A stretch of 64,000 nucleotides of DNA from an uncultured Lachnospiraceae bacterium (GCA_910578115.1 CAJTPO010000020.1:23546-87545), one strand, 5' to 3'. Numbered from the stretch's first letter, positions 1 to 9,316 are shown. Numbers and translations are program-made. Notes: generated by a model from the letters alone, not told the origin.

Positions 1-267
1 GCAGTGATGGAAAATTTCATGCAGATTTTCGCAGAATTTGGGAAACACAAGGATGCTGCGCCGGAATCTGCTGCTGTGCAGGGCCTTGTGAAGAAGCTGC
101 AGGATTATATCACGGAGCATTTCTATCAATGTTCTAAGGATATTCTCCGGGGCTTGGGACAGATGTACGCTGAGAATGGAGAGTTTGCGGCCAATATTGA
201 CGGTGCAGGCGGCAGCGGAACGGCCGCGTTCGCGGCCGAGGCGATCCGGATCTACTGCGGGGAGTGA
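1..267 (+). CDS. TipAS-type antibiotic-recognition domain, 3' end of a MerR-like regulator (partial)
   Basis: The reading frame is open from the first base of the window, so this is the C-terminal part of a longer gene cut by the window edge. The visible residues (FMQIFAEFGKHKD, then a helix ending in FAANIDGAGGSGTAAFAAEAIRIYC) resemble the C-terminal part of the TipAS domain. In TipA-like MerR regulators this all-helical domain binds thiopeptide or other drug-like ligands and the N-terminal MerR part binds DNA. The N-terminal half is not visible, so the DNA-binding part is inferred. An internal ATG at position 7 lies only three codons in and is unlikely to be the start. Confidence 0.75.
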   Translation, partial: AVMENFMQIFAEFGKHKDAAPESAAVQGLVKKLQDYITEHFYQCSKDILRGLGQMYAENGEFAANIDGAGGSGTAAFAAEAIRIYCGE

Positions 268-370
268 CAGGCGGTATGATGCATGCTGTGTTACATGCAT
301 GCCGGAAAAAGCACAGGACAGGTGGTGGATTAGTATGCCTTGTTGTGTCATAATTTTAGCGGAAACGAAA

Positions 371-401
371 GATTGTAAGACGCTTCGGCATGGAGGTAAA
401 A
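371..401 (+). repeat. Short copy of the RBS-carrying intergenic repeat
   Basis: The segment ends in CGCTTCGGCATGGAGGTAAA directly before the ATG at 402. It matches the 3' end of the fuller repeat copies near 28041, 29418 and 19262, including the CTTCGGCATGGAGG core. The upstream hairpins of the full copies are not recognisable here, so this is a truncated or decayed copy. Confidence 0.5.
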
Positions 402-1139
402 ATGAGCTTAGGAAATAACATTAGTTTTTTGCGCAGACAGAAAAAAATGACACAGGAACAACTTGCTGACAGGGTGAACGTCACCAGACAGACCGTGTCG
501 AGATGGGAAGTTGACGAAGTGGTTCCGGAGCTGGACAGGCTTGTGGAGTTGTGCGGAATTTTTGCGTGTAAACTGGATACCCTTGTGAGAGAAGACTTAT
601 CGGATCAGAGTGAAATCTATTCAGAGATAAGGATCAAAAGAATGGCGCCGTTTAAGATGGCTGCTTATGTGATTATTTCTTCGGATCCGGAAAGCGATGC
701 GATAGGGTATATGGAAAGGTGGGCAGAAAACTGCGGCCTTAAAAAGGTGTGTTCTGATGTTAAACTGATCGGATGGGATTTTCCTTTTGTATCCCAGGAA
801 CAGCAGAATCGATTCGGGCTACACGGATATGTTGCGGCATGTGTGCTTCCGGATGATTTTCAGACAGAGTACTCCGGTGTGAAGTTTATGGAGAACAGAG
901 AAGCCGATTATGCTGTGATAACGATTAAAGAGCCATTCATTCAGCCATTTGAAAAAATTCCAAATGCCTATAAGCTGATTATGGAATATCTGCAGGCGAA
1001 CAACTTTAAAGAGAGGAATCAGGAGAATATCATCAGCTGTTTTGAATATGAGTACAAGAAAAATGATATCACCTATATGGATGTGTTCATTCATGTGGAC
1101 GGTGTGACAAAAGCAGATGCTTTTTCCATGTACAGCTGA
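402..1139 (+). CDS. XRE-family regulator with GyrI-like ligand-binding domain
   Basis: This is a 245-residue cytoplasmic DNA-binding protein. Residues about 5-60 form a Cro/C1-type helix-turn-helix (LRRQKKMTQEQLADRVNVTR followed by QTVSRWE). Residues about 85-240 resemble the GyrI-like small-molecule-binding domain more often found in AraC- or MerR-type regulators. I chose the ATG at 402 because the in-frame ATG at 390 is embedded in the ribosome site (ATGGAGG) and sits too close to a binding site of its own. The upstream sequence TTCGGCATGGAGGTAAA recurs before several other genes here. The ligand and targets are unknown. A stand-alone effector-sensing repressor or activator is the likely role. 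Confidence 0.85.
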   Translation: MSLGNNISFLRRQKKMTQEQLADRVNVTRQTVSRWEVDEVVPELDRLVELCGIFACKLDTLVREDLSDQSEIYSEIRIKRMAPFKMAAYVIISSDPESDAIGYMERWAENCGLKKVCSDVKLIGWDFPFVSQEQQNRFGLHGYVAACVLPDDFQTEYSGVKFMENREADYAVITIKEPFIQPFEKIPNAYKLIMEYLQANNFKERNQENIISCFEYEYKKNDITYMDVFIHVDGVTKADAFSMYS

Positions 1140-1185
1140 AAAAGGGGCTGGCGGGTATGGAATGAGTGTCAGCCTGTTCCATACC

Positions 1186-2580
1186 CTATACAAAGAAATT
1201 CGGCGCATTATCTGTAAAAATATTTTTCAAAATCAATAATCCTTTTCTTAAATCATCTTCCGTATCGGGCGAAGTGACAGATACTCGTATGTAAGATGAT
1301 TTTTGTATGTTTGTCATAGCAAAACGGTGAGAGCCTAAAATATGCACGCCCCTTTGTAATGCGAGCAGTTCGCTCTCTTCGCTTGTCAAATGCTCCGGAA
1401 GCGGGAGCCAGTAGAAGAAGCGTACAATATCATCTGACCCGGGCACATCAAAAACGGACTTAAAAATCCGGTTTCTTCTTTCGGCCAGTGCAAGTTTTTG
1501 ATGGACAATATGGAAGGCCATGCCGCTTTCGATCAATTCCGCTACAATTTCCCCGTTCAGGGACACGGTTTTCAGGTTGATGTTGAGCATACCGGCAACC
1601 AGCGCTTCCCTGTATTTTGCCGCAAAAGCCAGAAACGCCACGCGCAGTCCTGCGCACAGGGACTTTGAAATGCTGCAAATATGAACGGTCTGTTCCGGAA
1701 GCATGGAAAAAAATGATTTTACACCCTTTGGAGCCAAAAAGGAGTAAATATCGTCCTCGATCAGCAGCAGATGAAATTGACGCGCAATGTCAGCGATTTC
1801 CTGTCTGCGGGCAGCCGGCATAAAAATACTTGTGGGATTGCTGCATGTCGGCATGAGGTAAAGTCCTTTTATTTCGGTATTCCGGCAGGCCTGCAGCAGA
1901 GAGGTCGGGGTCATTCCACATCCGTCCGTCTCAATGGAAATGAGCTGTATATGAAGAAAATTAGCCAGTCCCTTAAAATTGGTGTAGGTAAAAGCGTCCA
2001 CCGCAATTTTATCTCCCGCTTTGAAAAGGGAGATCAGTACAACCGATAAAGCGTTTTGTGCTCCGGCAGACAGCAGGATATTCTCTTTCGGTGCATCAAT
2101 GCCGAAATGATGAAGCCACTTTCGGGCAGCCTTCACCTGCCGATCCGTTCCGAAAGGATTGCTGTATTCTAACAGGCGGCTATTGTCCGTGCTGTTTACA
2201 ACCTTTCCGGCGATGTTCAAAATGCTTTGATTCCATGCATAAAAGGGCTTGATCATGCCCATTTCAATGACAGGGCTGCCCTGATCCAGAAACGTGTCCT
2301 GCGCAGAAATGCCCGGAGAAACAAAGGTGCCTTTTCCCGTTATTGCATACAGAAGCCCTTTTAATTCACAGAGCTTATAGGCCCTCGTGATGGTGCTTAA
2401 ATTCAAATCCAGAAAGTCAGCTAACTCCCTTTGCGGCGGCAGCTTTGTATTTTCCGGCAAGGCACCGCTTAAAATATCCTTTTCCAGACTGGCGGCTATG
2501 GATAAATAGTATGGTTTTTCCAGGTCTGCCCTTCGTGGTTTCCAGGACATAGGATAGTTTTCAAAAGAATTGAACGGCAT
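1186..2580 (-). CDS. MocR/PdxR-type regulator (GntR HTH fused to fold-type I aminotransferase)
   Basis: The 464-residue protein has an N-terminal winged GntR-type helix-turn-helix (about residues 20-85: LPPQRELADFLDLNLSTITR) and a C-terminal PLP-dependent aminotransferase-like domain. The PLP lysine region is CSISKSLCAGLRVAFL. This layout defines the MocR family, which senses pyridoxal phosphate, aminoadipate or GABA. I chose the ATG at 2580 because GGGAGGAGAAACGGAT precedes it; an in-frame ATG at 2613 lies upstream of that site. It is divergent from an ECF S-component at 2759, so a role in vitamin B6 or another cofactor uptake circuit is plausible but inferred. Confidence 0.9.
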   Translation of the reverse strand: MPFNSFENYPMSWKPRRADLEKPYYLSIAASLEKDILSGALPENTKLPPQRELADFLDLNLSTITRAYKLCELKGLLYAITGKGTFVSPGISAQDTFLDQGSPVIEMGMIKPFYAWNQSILNIAGKVVNSTDNSRLLEYSNPFGTDRQVKAARKWLHHFGIDAPKENILLSAGAQNALSVVLISLFKAGDKIAVDAFTYTNFKGLANFLHIQLISIETDGCGMTPTSLLQACRNTEIKGLYLMPTCSNPTSIFMPAARRQEIADIARQFHLLLIEDDIYSFLAPKGVKSFFSMLPEQTVHICSISKSLCAGLRVAFLAFAAKYREALVAGMLNINLKTVSLNGEIVAELIESGMAFHIVHQKLALAERRNRIFKSVFDVPGSDDIVRFFYWLPLPEHLTSEESELLALQRGVHILGSHRFAMTNIQKSSYIRVSVTSPDTEDDLRKGLLILKNIFTDNAPNFFV

Positions 2581-2600
2581 ATCCGTTTCTCCTCCCAAAA

Positions 2601-2631
2601 TTGTATGCAACACAATTCTAACATTGTATGC
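2601..2631. promoter_or_regulatory. Putative MocR operator: direct repeat TTGTATGC
   Basis: TTGTATGC occurs at 2601-2608 and again at 2624-2631, 23 bp apart, close to two helical turns. The site lies between the divergent MocR gene and the ECF S-component gene. MocR proteins are known to bind direct repeats in such divergent regions. The assignment rests on position and symmetry only. Confidence 0.5.
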
Positions 2632-2758
2632 CTACAATGGCAAGGTTACAATGAGGACACAGCGTTAGGCTGCGAAAAGGAGATTACTATTCACGGTGCC
2701 CTGCACTCTGCAGCAGGGTATCCGGCCGATAACTTTAACAAAAGGAGGATGAGAGAAT

Positions 2759-3328
2759 ATGAAAAAAATGACAGTAAAAGACATCACACGGATTGGGATC
2801 ATGGCGGCAGCAGTCTATGTTGCGTCTGCCTTTTTACAGATTCCAATACCGACGGCCATCGGCAGTACAAGACTTCACATGGGCAATGTCATGTGCCTGT
2901 TGTCCGGTATGCTTCTGGGGGCGGTGCCCGGCGGACTTGCAGCCGGTACAGGCTCCATGTTTTTTGATCTGACAAATCCGGCATACATAACGTCTGCGCC
3001 TTTTACCTTTGCGTTCAAGTTCCTTATGGCGTGGTTATGCGGGAAAATCATTGCCAAATGCAGGGCAGGCCTGAAAATCCGCTTTATCGGCGGCGCTGCA
3101 GCGGGGGCTTTCCTTTATGTCCTGCTCTATATTTCCAAAACCTTTATCGAAGACCGTTTCGTTCTGGGGCTGCCGGTAGAAGCCGTCATGCTTACCGTGG
3201 CGCAAAAGAGCGCAGTGTCGAGCGCAAATGCGGTCATTGCGGTCATAGTGGCGGTTCCTTTAGGGCTTGCACTGCTCCCGGCGGCTGCAAAATTTATACT
3301 CCCATGTCCTGATACCGACCGTAAATAA
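2759..3328 (+). CDS. ECF transporter S-component (vitamin uptake)
   Basis: This is a 189-residue integral membrane protein with about six hydrophobic segments. It has the N-terminal pattern of ECF S-components (IMAAAVYVASAFLQIPIP, then STRLHMGNVMCLLSGMLLG). S-components bind one vitamin or cofactor and dock on the shared EcfAA'T energy module, none of which is encoded in this window, so it probably uses a module encoded elsewhere. AAAGGAGGATGAGAGAAT precedes the ATG. The divergent MocR regulator suggests a B6-related substrate (a PdxU-like role), but the sequence does not prove this. Thiamin-precursor or other vitamin substrates remain possible. Confidence 0.85.
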   Translation: MKKMTVKDITRIGIMAAAVYVASAFLQIPIPTAIGSTRLHMGNVMCLLSGMLLGAVPGGLAAGTGSMFFDLTNPAYITSAPFTFAFKFLMAWLCGKIIAKCRAGLKIRFIGGAAAGAFLYVLLYISKTFIEDRFVLGLPVEAVMLTVAQKSAVSSANAVIAVIVAVPLGLALLPAAAKFILPCPDTDRK

Positions 3329-3645
3329 TGCTTTGCCGGGTGTTTCTTCCGGGATTTCAATTTCGGCATCACAGTCTTATGGCACACAAAAGCAATCTGA
3401 AACATAGGAATCTGTTGGCTCTGTTCCTGCAATCACTGCTATTGCCGGGACAGGGCCTTCGGCCCGTAAATGATAAGCTGACGAATGCGAAAAATCTGCC
3501 TGAGTGTACGAATGAAAATGCAACTGTGCTTTTCAGCTCAGATATGATAAAATAAACACGAATGAACCAAAAACGGAAAAAGATGAAAATGAAGATACTA
3601 ATATAATCAGGAAAGAGACTGCAAAAGAGATTTCAGGAGGCGGTT
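3329..3645. other. Intergenic region with no recognised gene
   Basis: These 317 bases hold a short GGCC-TTC-GGCC hairpin near 3455 and an AT-rich stretch near 3540-3600 that could supply a promoter for the NUDIX gene. The short open frames here have no protein-like composition or ribosome site. I see no RNA motif I recognise. Confidence 0.4.
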
Positions 3646-4173
3646 ATGAGCCAGTGTATCAGAGAATTGACATTGAACCTGGGAGGTTGCACAGGAGAAG
3701 GAAGCGTTTATAAAAGAATTGCCGCCAGAGGAATCATCAGGCGTGACGACAAATATCTGGCAATCTACAGTAAGTACGGCGATTACAAATTTCCGGGCGG
3801 CGGCAGAGAGGCCGGGGAAGAGCTGGAAGACACCCTGCTGCGGGAAGTGCAGGAAGAAACCGGCTGCAGGGTCATTCCGGAAAGCATCGGGGACTACCTG
3901 CTTGTGCATGAGCGGCGAAAAGGCAATTCCGAAGACTGGCTGGAGATGGATTCCTGGTATTACTTCTGCGATATAGAACAAACAGTATATGAGCGCAGTC
4001 TGGACGATTATGAGAAAGAGTATGGCTATCAGGTTGTGTGGATGACTTTGGAGGAGATGATCCGGAAGAACGAGGCGGGAGACAGGGAGAAGACGCCGTG
4101 GATTCTGCGGGAGGCGATGGTCATGCGGGAGCTGGCCGGGCTGGAGGGCAGATTTTGCGGATCAGCAGAATAA
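3646..4173 (+). CDS. NUDIX hydrolase
   Basis: The 175-residue protein contains a complete Nudix box at about residues 49-71 (GGGREAGEELEDTLLREVQE then ETG), matching GX5EX7REUXEEXGU. These enzymes hydrolyse a nucleoside diphosphate linked to another group, using Mg2+ held by the glutamates. The start follows AGGAGGCGGTT. A small lipoprotein gene starts 19 bases after its stop, so the two may be co-transcribed. The substrate cannot be told from the sequence. Confidence 0.9.
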   Translation: MSQCIRELTLNLGGCTGEGSVYKRIAARGIIRRDDKYLAIYSKYGDYKFPGGGREAGEELEDTLLREVQEETGCRVIPESIGDYLLVHERRKGNSEDWLEMDSWYYFCDIEQTVYERSLDDYEKEYGYQVVWMTLEEMIRKNEAGDREKTPWILREAMVMRELAGLEGRFCGSAE

Positions 4174-4192
4174 GAGAAAGGAATGGATTTTT

Positions 4193-5140
4193 ATGAAAAA
4201 AAGGATCGGCGGCCTGCTGGTGGCAATAGCCGTTTCGCTGGCGGCAGCGGGCTGCAAAGAAGGGGCTTCTGTCCCGGAAAGCAGCGGTATGGAGAAGGAG
4301 ATGCCGTCTCCTGTATCTTCTGTACAGCCGGACTATCAGGACGGAACTTTGACTTACTCGAATCTGGCCGGGGATCAATCCCGGCGCGAAGTGGAGGAGA
4401 TCCTGCTGGCTGCCGGTATTCCGGAAAAATATGTGGATATGCTGTTTCTATGGGTCAATGATTTTAACCAGTGCATGAGTAAATGTGAGACATTTCATTT
4501 GATAGACGGGTTTGTAACGGAGGATATCCCGGTTGTCGATTACGGTGACTACTATCCGATGTCTACCACATGGTTTAAGACGAATCAGAGAAAATATGGT
4601 GATGTACTTTGCCGGATCGCGGCTTTTTTGCTGATGCAGGATCAGATTACGGCGAAAGCGCTGATCGAAGAGGAACTGTGGGAATGCTGGCAGGATACAC
4701 AATGGCTGTACAGTGACAATGACGCGATCAGTAACAATCCGCTCATTGATTTTGACCAAAAACAGCAGAGCCTCTACTATACGGTTTATAATCCGGTGAC
4801 GATCACGCCCGGCTGCCCGGCGGAAGAGATGGCGGCATGTATTTCAGAGGAGTGGCAAAGGCGGGGGATATCTTTTGCGGAAGGCAGGGTTTCGCTGATC
4901 ACGATTTGGACGCAGTACGAAACGCAGACAGCGGCGGCACATGCGGCGGTACTGGTTCAGGATGGGGACGCATATCTTCTGCTGGAAAAGACGAATCCGC
5001 AGTCGCCTTATCAGGCAACCAGGTTTTCAACGGTGGAGCAGGTGAAACAGTATATGTATGAGTCGATTCATATAGAAGATGTCCGTTATGATATGGAGAC
5101 AGGAACCTATATTGTCATGGAAAATGACCGGATGCTTTAA
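4193..5140 (+). CDS. Hypothetical lipoprotein
   Basis: The first 21 residues form a type II signal peptide with a lipobox (MKKRIGGLLVAIAVSLAAAG, cysteine next), so the mature protein should be lipid-anchored outside the membrane. The 315-residue protein has no domain I recognise. The part after the signal is acidic and rich in aromatic residues. It lies between a NUDIX gene and a GNAT gene with small gaps. I cannot assign a function. Confidence 0.75.
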   Translation: MKKRIGGLLVAIAVSLAAAGCKEGASVPESSGMEKEMPSPVSSVQPDYQDGTLTYSNLAGDQSRREVEEILLAAGIPEKYVDMLFLWVNDFNQCMSKCETFHLIDGFVTEDIPVVDYGDYYPMSTTWFKTNQRKYGDVLCRIAAFLLMQDQITAKALIEEELWECWQDTQWLYSDNDAISNNPLIDFDQKQQSLYYTVYNPVTITPGCPAEEMAACISEEWQRRGISFAEGRVSLITIWTQYETQTAAAHAAVLVQDGDAYLLLEKTNPQSPYQATRFSTVEQVKQYMYESIHIEDVRYDMETGTYIVMENDRML

Positions 5141-5187
5141 AACGGAAAATAACAGAGGTATGCTTTGACACAAAGGAGGCCGACAGG

Positions 5188-5592
5188 ATGCAGATCAGAG
5201 CAGCAGACAGAAAGGATGAGGAAATGCTTTCACGGCTTGACAGACACATCAGACCGGAAGAGCTGGAAGTCAGTATATCGCTTGGCAGAGTCCTGGTGGC
5301 CGAAGAGAACGGGCAACTGGCCGGATGGCTGAGATGGAATCTGTTCTGGGACAATACGCCTTTTATGAACATGCTGTTTTTACTGGAAGAATATCGCGGA
5401 CAGGGATTTGGGGGAAAGATGGTTTCTGTCTGGGAAGAGCAGATGAAAGCGGCGGGATATGAATGCGTCATGACGTCCACGCTGTCCAACGAGGAGGCCC
5501 AGCACTTTTACCGCAGAAGGAATTATGTGGATGCGGGGGCGCTGCTGCTGCCGGGAGAGCCGTTGGAGATCATTTTCATCAGGAAATTGTGA
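5188..5592 (+). CDS. GNAT-family N-acetyltransferase
   Basis: This 134-residue protein is a single GNAT fold. The acetyl-CoA pyrophosphate-binding motif A is visible as LLEEYRGQGFGGKM (R/QxxGxG type) at about residues 64-77. A typical motif B ending (NEEAQHFYRRRNYVDAG) follows. AAGGAGGCCGACAGG precedes the ATG. The acceptor substrate is unknown; a small metabolite or protein amine is usual for such short stand-alone members. Confidence 0.88.
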   Translation: MQIRAADRKDEEMLSRLDRHIRPEELEVSISLGRVLVAEENGQLAGWLRWNLFWDNTPFMNMLFLLEEYRGQGFGGKMVSVWEEQMKAAGYECVMTSTLSNEEAQHFYRRRNYVDAGALLLPGEPLEIIFIRKL

Positions 5593-5669
5593 CGCTTCGT
5601 TAAGAAGTTCTTGATTTGAAATTCCGCAGAGTGGGATTATGAAAATTAACGTAGAAAAGAGGGAAGAAA

Positions 5670-6548
5670 ATGAAAGACTTAAGAGTGGCATTTTTACAGA
5701 TCGCACCGACGGGTTCAGTGGAGGGCAATCTGGAAAAGGGCAGGACATACTGCAGGATGGCGAAGGAGCAGGGGGCGGATATCGCGCTTTTTCCGGAGAT
5801 GTGGAGCAGTGGGTATCAGATTCCGGAAGAAATCGACAGGCTGAAAGCGCTGGCCGTTCCACGGAATGGTGACTTTGTGCTGGCATTTCAGGCATTGGCG
5901 AAAGAGCTGCAGATGGCGGTCGGCATCACATATCTGGAAGCCTGGGAGCCGCTGCCCAGGAATACGATCACGCTGTTTGACCGGCACGGCAGGGAAGCCT
6001 ACACATATGCCAAGGTGCACACCTGCGATTTCGGGGAGGAGTGCAGGCTTACGGCAGGGGACGACTTCTATGTGGCCGATCTGGATACAGAGAAGGGAAC
6101 GGTCAGGGTCGGCAGTATGATCTGCTATGACAGGGAATTTCCGGAGAGCGCCCGGATTCTGATGTTAAAGGGTGCAGAGCTTGTGCTTGTACCAAACGCC
6201 TGCCCGATGGAGCTCAATCGGATCTCGCAGCTGCGGGGCAGGGCTTATGAGAATATGATCGGCATCGCCACCGTGAATTATCCTGAACAGCAGCCGGATT
6301 GCAACGGCCATTCCACGGCCTTTGACGGGATTGCCTACAGGCCGCAGGATGCGGGTTCGCGGGATACCTTGTTTATGGAGGCCGACGGTTCGGAAGGGAT
6401 CTTTATAGCGGATTTCCCGATCGACGAGATACGTGATTACCGGAGCAGGGAAGTACACGGGAATGCCTACCGCCATCCTCATAAGTATAGTCTGCTGGTG
6501 GCGGAAGAGATCAGGGAGCCTTTTATCAGGAAGGATTACAGGCGATAA
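5670..6548 (+). CDS. Carbon-nitrogen hydrolase (nitrilase superfamily amidase)
   Basis: The 292-residue protein has the Glu-Lys-Cys triad regions of the nitrilase superfamily: FPEMWSSGY near residue 44, YAKVHTCDFGEE near 112 and MICYDREFPES near 150. Members hydrolyse amides or carbamoyl groups in the cytoplasm. Omega-amidase, N-carbamoylputrescine amidase and beta-ureidopropionase are relatives, and the sequence does not decide between them. I used the ATG at 5670, preceded by GAGGGAAGAAA. Confidence 0.88.
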   Translation: MKDLRVAFLQIAPTGSVEGNLEKGRTYCRMAKEQGADIALFPEMWSSGYQIPEEIDRLKALAVPRNGDFVLAFQALAKELQMAVGITYLEAWEPLPRNTITLFDRHGREAYTYAKVHTCDFGEECRLTAGDDFYVADLDTEKGTVRVGSMICYDREFPESARILMLKGAELVLVPNACPMELNRISQLRGRAYENMIGIATVNYPEQQPDCNGHSTAFDGIAYRPQDAGSRDTLFMEADGSEGIFIADFPIDEIRDYRSREVHGNAYRHPHKYSLLVAEEIREPFIRKDYRR

Positions 6549-6630
6549 ATAAGGAAGAAAAGGGATTGACATCCGCAGAATAATGAAGTGAAAAAAGGGG
6601 ATTTCGTGAAGCGGAAAGATGGAGGGCAGA

Positions 6631-7581
6631 ATGAATTTTGAATTGGAACGGCCGGAAGCGGTCATCAAGGCGCAGGAAAAGAAGAAAGGTTTGAACTGGT
6701 TTCTGGAGATGCTGGTATTTGTGCCGGTGTTTTTTGTCTGCATGTTTGCACAGATTCTGGTCACCCTGCCGGGGGAACTGATGCTTATTTCCATGAATGC
6801 AGACTATCAGGCGGCCGCGGCGGCCGGAGATCTGGAGGGGATGGCCGAGGCGCTGCGTCTGCTGGGCGGCTCGGATCTGTATATGGTGCTGGCGCTGTTT
6901 TCGACTGTGGCAATGACGGCAGTCACGCTTTTATTCTGCAGGTTGATCCAGAAGCGCAGGCCGGATACGCTTGGATTTGTGAAAAGGGGAGCAGGCCGGG
7001 AGTATCTGATTGGTCTGGCGGCCGGATTTGTCGCATTTTCGGCGGCGGTCCTGCTATGTGTATTGACAGGGGCGATCAGGATCGAAGGGCTTTCCGGGAC
7101 CTTCGGCGGCGGTATCTTTGCGCTTTTTGTGGTTGGCTATATGGTACAGGGGATGGGCGAAGAAGTGCTGTGCCGTGGCTATCTCATGGTATCTGTCGGT
7201 CGGCGCTATCCGATGTGGGTGGCGGTCTTTTCCAACGCGGTTATCTTCGCGGTACTGCATCTGTTGAATCATGGGATCAGCGTGCTGGCGTTTATTAATC
7301 TGACGCTGTTTGGTGTGCTTGCTTCTCTCTATTTTATCAAAAGGGGCAGTATCTGGGGGATTGGTGCCTTTCACAGCATCTGGAATCTGGTGCAGGGGAA
7401 TTTCTGGGGACTCAGCGTCAGCGGCGGAGCTACGGAATGTTCCGTATTCAGGACCACGATGGTGGAAGGACGGGATATCATAAACGGCGGCGCATTCGGA
7501 CCGGAAGGCGGGCTTGCAGTGACGGTAGTGCTGCTTGTGGGAATTTGCGTGCTGCTGAGGAAAAAAGAGGCAGTACAGTAG
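6631..7581 (+). CDS. CPBP-family intramembrane metalloprotease
   Basis: The 316-residue membrane protein has about seven to eight hydrophobic segments and the CPBP (Abi/CAAX-like) motifs: GMGEEVLCRGYL (EExxxR), FAVLHLLNHG (FxxxH) and FHSIWNLVQG (HxxxN). The family includes CAAX-type prenyl endopeptidases and bacteriocin self-immunity proteins, so a proteolytic role in the membrane is likely. I chose the ATG at 6631; the in-frame ATG 12 bases upstream lies inside the ribosome site (ATGGAGG). No bacteriocin gene is visible nearby. Confidence 0.88.
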   Translation: MNFELERPEAVIKAQEKKKGLNWFLEMLVFVPVFFVCMFAQILVTLPGELMLISMNADYQAAAAAGDLEGMAEALRLLGGSDLYMVLALFSTVAMTAVTLLFCRLIQKRRPDTLGFVKRGAGREYLIGLAAGFVAFSAAVLLCVLTGAIRIEGLSGTFGGGIFALFVVGYMVQGMGEEVLCRGYLMVSVGRRYPMWVAVFSNAVIFAVLHLLNHGISVLAFINLTLFGVLASLYFIKRGSIWGIGAFHSIWNLVQGNFWGLSVSGGATECSVFRTTMVEGRDIINGGAFGPEGGLAVTVVLLVGICVLLRKKEAVQ

Positions 7582-7816
7582 TTTTGCATGGTATGTACTG
7601 AGCGGGATGGCAGAGTATGGCTGCCGCATAATGCAGTCTTGCAGTAACACAAAAAGCTCCCGTGTGTCGGCTGCGTTGCATGGATTATTAAGAAAATCTC
7701 CATCTCTTTCGCGAGACAACTACGTGAGCAATTTGTGCAATATGCCGGAGCAAAATTAAAATGACACTTTTTGCTATCCAGATCCGCAAAGCTAATTTGT
7801 GAAGCAGGTTTACATT

Positions 7817-9316
7817 TTATACGCCGTAGATCTCAGAATACTTTTCTTTAAAATACCGGATAAGCGGCTCAGCGGATATTTCCCTGCCGCAGACTGCCCT
7901 GATTGCATCCTTGGGTTTGCGTGTATTGCCGTACCAGTGGATCTTCTGATTCAGCCATGCGGTGATGTCCTTAATCTTTCCGTTCTTAAGCAGTTCGTCC
8001 ACATTCCCCAGTTCTTCCTGCAGAGTATCCAGAAGCATACCGTCGTAAATGCTGCCCAGCAGATAGGAAGGGAAGTACCCAAAGCCACCGCCCGACCAGT
8101 GCATATCCTGCAGGACGCCCTGTGCGTCGTCTGCGGGTGTGATCTGCAGATAATCCTGCATTTTCTGATTCCACAATGCGGGCAGGTCACCTACCGGCAC
8201 ATGATCTCTGAAGATCGCCTTTTCCATTTCGTAGCGCAGTATGATATGGAAGCAGTAGGTCACTTCGTCTGCGTTTATACGGATAAAGCTGTTTTGCACG
8301 TGATTGATCTCCTGGTAGAAAGTTTCTAACGGGATTTCCTTAAAGGCAGGCAGCAGTTCGCTCAGCTTGTCGTAAATGGGCAGCCAGAAGTTCTTATTCC
8401 GTCCCAGAATATTTTCATAGAACCGGGACTGGCTTTCGTGAAGCCCCATGTAACCGCAGCTGCCGGCTACAGTGTTGTCATATTCCGGGTTGATGTTCTG
8501 CTCAAAAATGGCGTGTCCGCCTTCGTGGACAGTGGAGAAGATGGAACTGAGCGGATTATTCTCGTAATAGTGATTGGTTAAACGCACATCTTTGGAACAG
8601 AAGTTGAGGGTAAAAGGATGCTCTGTCTCCCCGACACTTCCTGCGTCCCTGCGGAAGCCGATATAATCAAGCAAAAGATCCTGTACCTTCCGCTGGCCGT
8701 CCGGATCGAAATAGCCTTTGAAGGCCGGATTTTCCGGTTTCTGCTTTGCAAGGATCTCTTTTACGAAGGGGATCAGATCTTTTTTCAGCGCTTCAAACAG
8801 GCCGTCGATGGTGGCGGAGTCCATGCCTTCCTCATACTGGTTGAGAAGAGCGTCGTAGACTTCCACGCCCGGATCGGTATAACCGGCCATCTCTACAGTC
8901 AGGTCGATCATCTTCTGCAGGTAAGGTGCAAACAGGCTAAAGTCAGATTTTTCCTTGGCATCCACCCAGATATTGCCGGCCTCTGCCTGGGTCTGCACGT
9001 AGGTCTTATACAGATCGGCGGGAATGCGCTTTTTGCGGTCGAAATCACGCTTCATGCGTGTGACGATAAATTTCCATGTGTCCGTGAGGGCATCATATTC
9101 TGCCGGTTTGGCCAGTTCGGTCAGCATTTCCCCCATCTGTTCGGAGGTGGACATGGAGAAGACCTCTGTGGAAAAGTGGGTCAGAGCCTCCACATGACCC
9201 TCCTGACCCAACTTCGGGGTGCAGGTCTTCATGTCCCAGTACAGCAGCGTGAGCACATGCTCATACTGATTCATCTTTTTCAGGTACTCCTGAAATTCTT
9301 CTAATAATTTACTCAT
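7817..9316 (-). CDS. M32-family metallocarboxypeptidase (Taq carboxypeptidase-like)
   Basis: The 499-residue protein matches the usual M32 length and carries the zinc motif HEGGH at about residue 260, with the downstream LHESQSRFYENILGRN signature. M32 enzymes remove C-terminal residues from peptides in the cytoplasm with broad specificity, excluding proline. The start follows AGGGAGACGCC. The gene is convergent with the CPBP gene. The intergenic 7582-7816 shows no clear feature. Confidence 0.95.
   Translation of the reverse strand: MSKLLEEFQEYLKKMNQYEHVLTLLYWDMKTCTPKLGQEGHVEALTHFSTEVFSMSTSEQMGEMLTELAKPAEYDALTDTWKFIVTRMKRDFDRKKRIPADLYKTYVQTQAEAGNIWVDAKEKSDFSLFAPYLQKMIDLTVEMAGYTDPGVEVYDALLNQYEEGMDSATIDGLFEALKKDLIPFVKEILAKQKPENPAFKGYFDPDGQRKVQDLLLDYIGFRRDAGSVGETEHPFTLNFCSKDVRLTNHYYENNPLSSIFSTVHEGGHAIFEQNINPEYDNTVAGSCGYMGLHESQSRFYENILGRNKNFWLPIYDKLSELLPAFKEIPLETFYQEINHVQNSFIRINADEVTYCFHIILRYEMEKAIFRDHVPVGDLPALWNQKMQDYLQITPADDAQGVLQDMHWSGGGFGYFPSYLLGSIYDGMLLDTLQEELGNVDELLKNGKIKDITAWLNQKIHWYGNTRKPKDAIRAVCGREISAEPLIRYFKEKYSEIYGV

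Noticed and set aside
819..1208. Minus-strand 129-codon frame overlapping the XRE gene
   Set aside because: It overlaps both the XRE and MocR genes, and its composition matches the antisense of real coding sequence.
3328..3555. 75-codon frame after the ECF S-component
   Set aside because: It has no ribosome site, no conserved motif and unusual composition; treated as intergenic.
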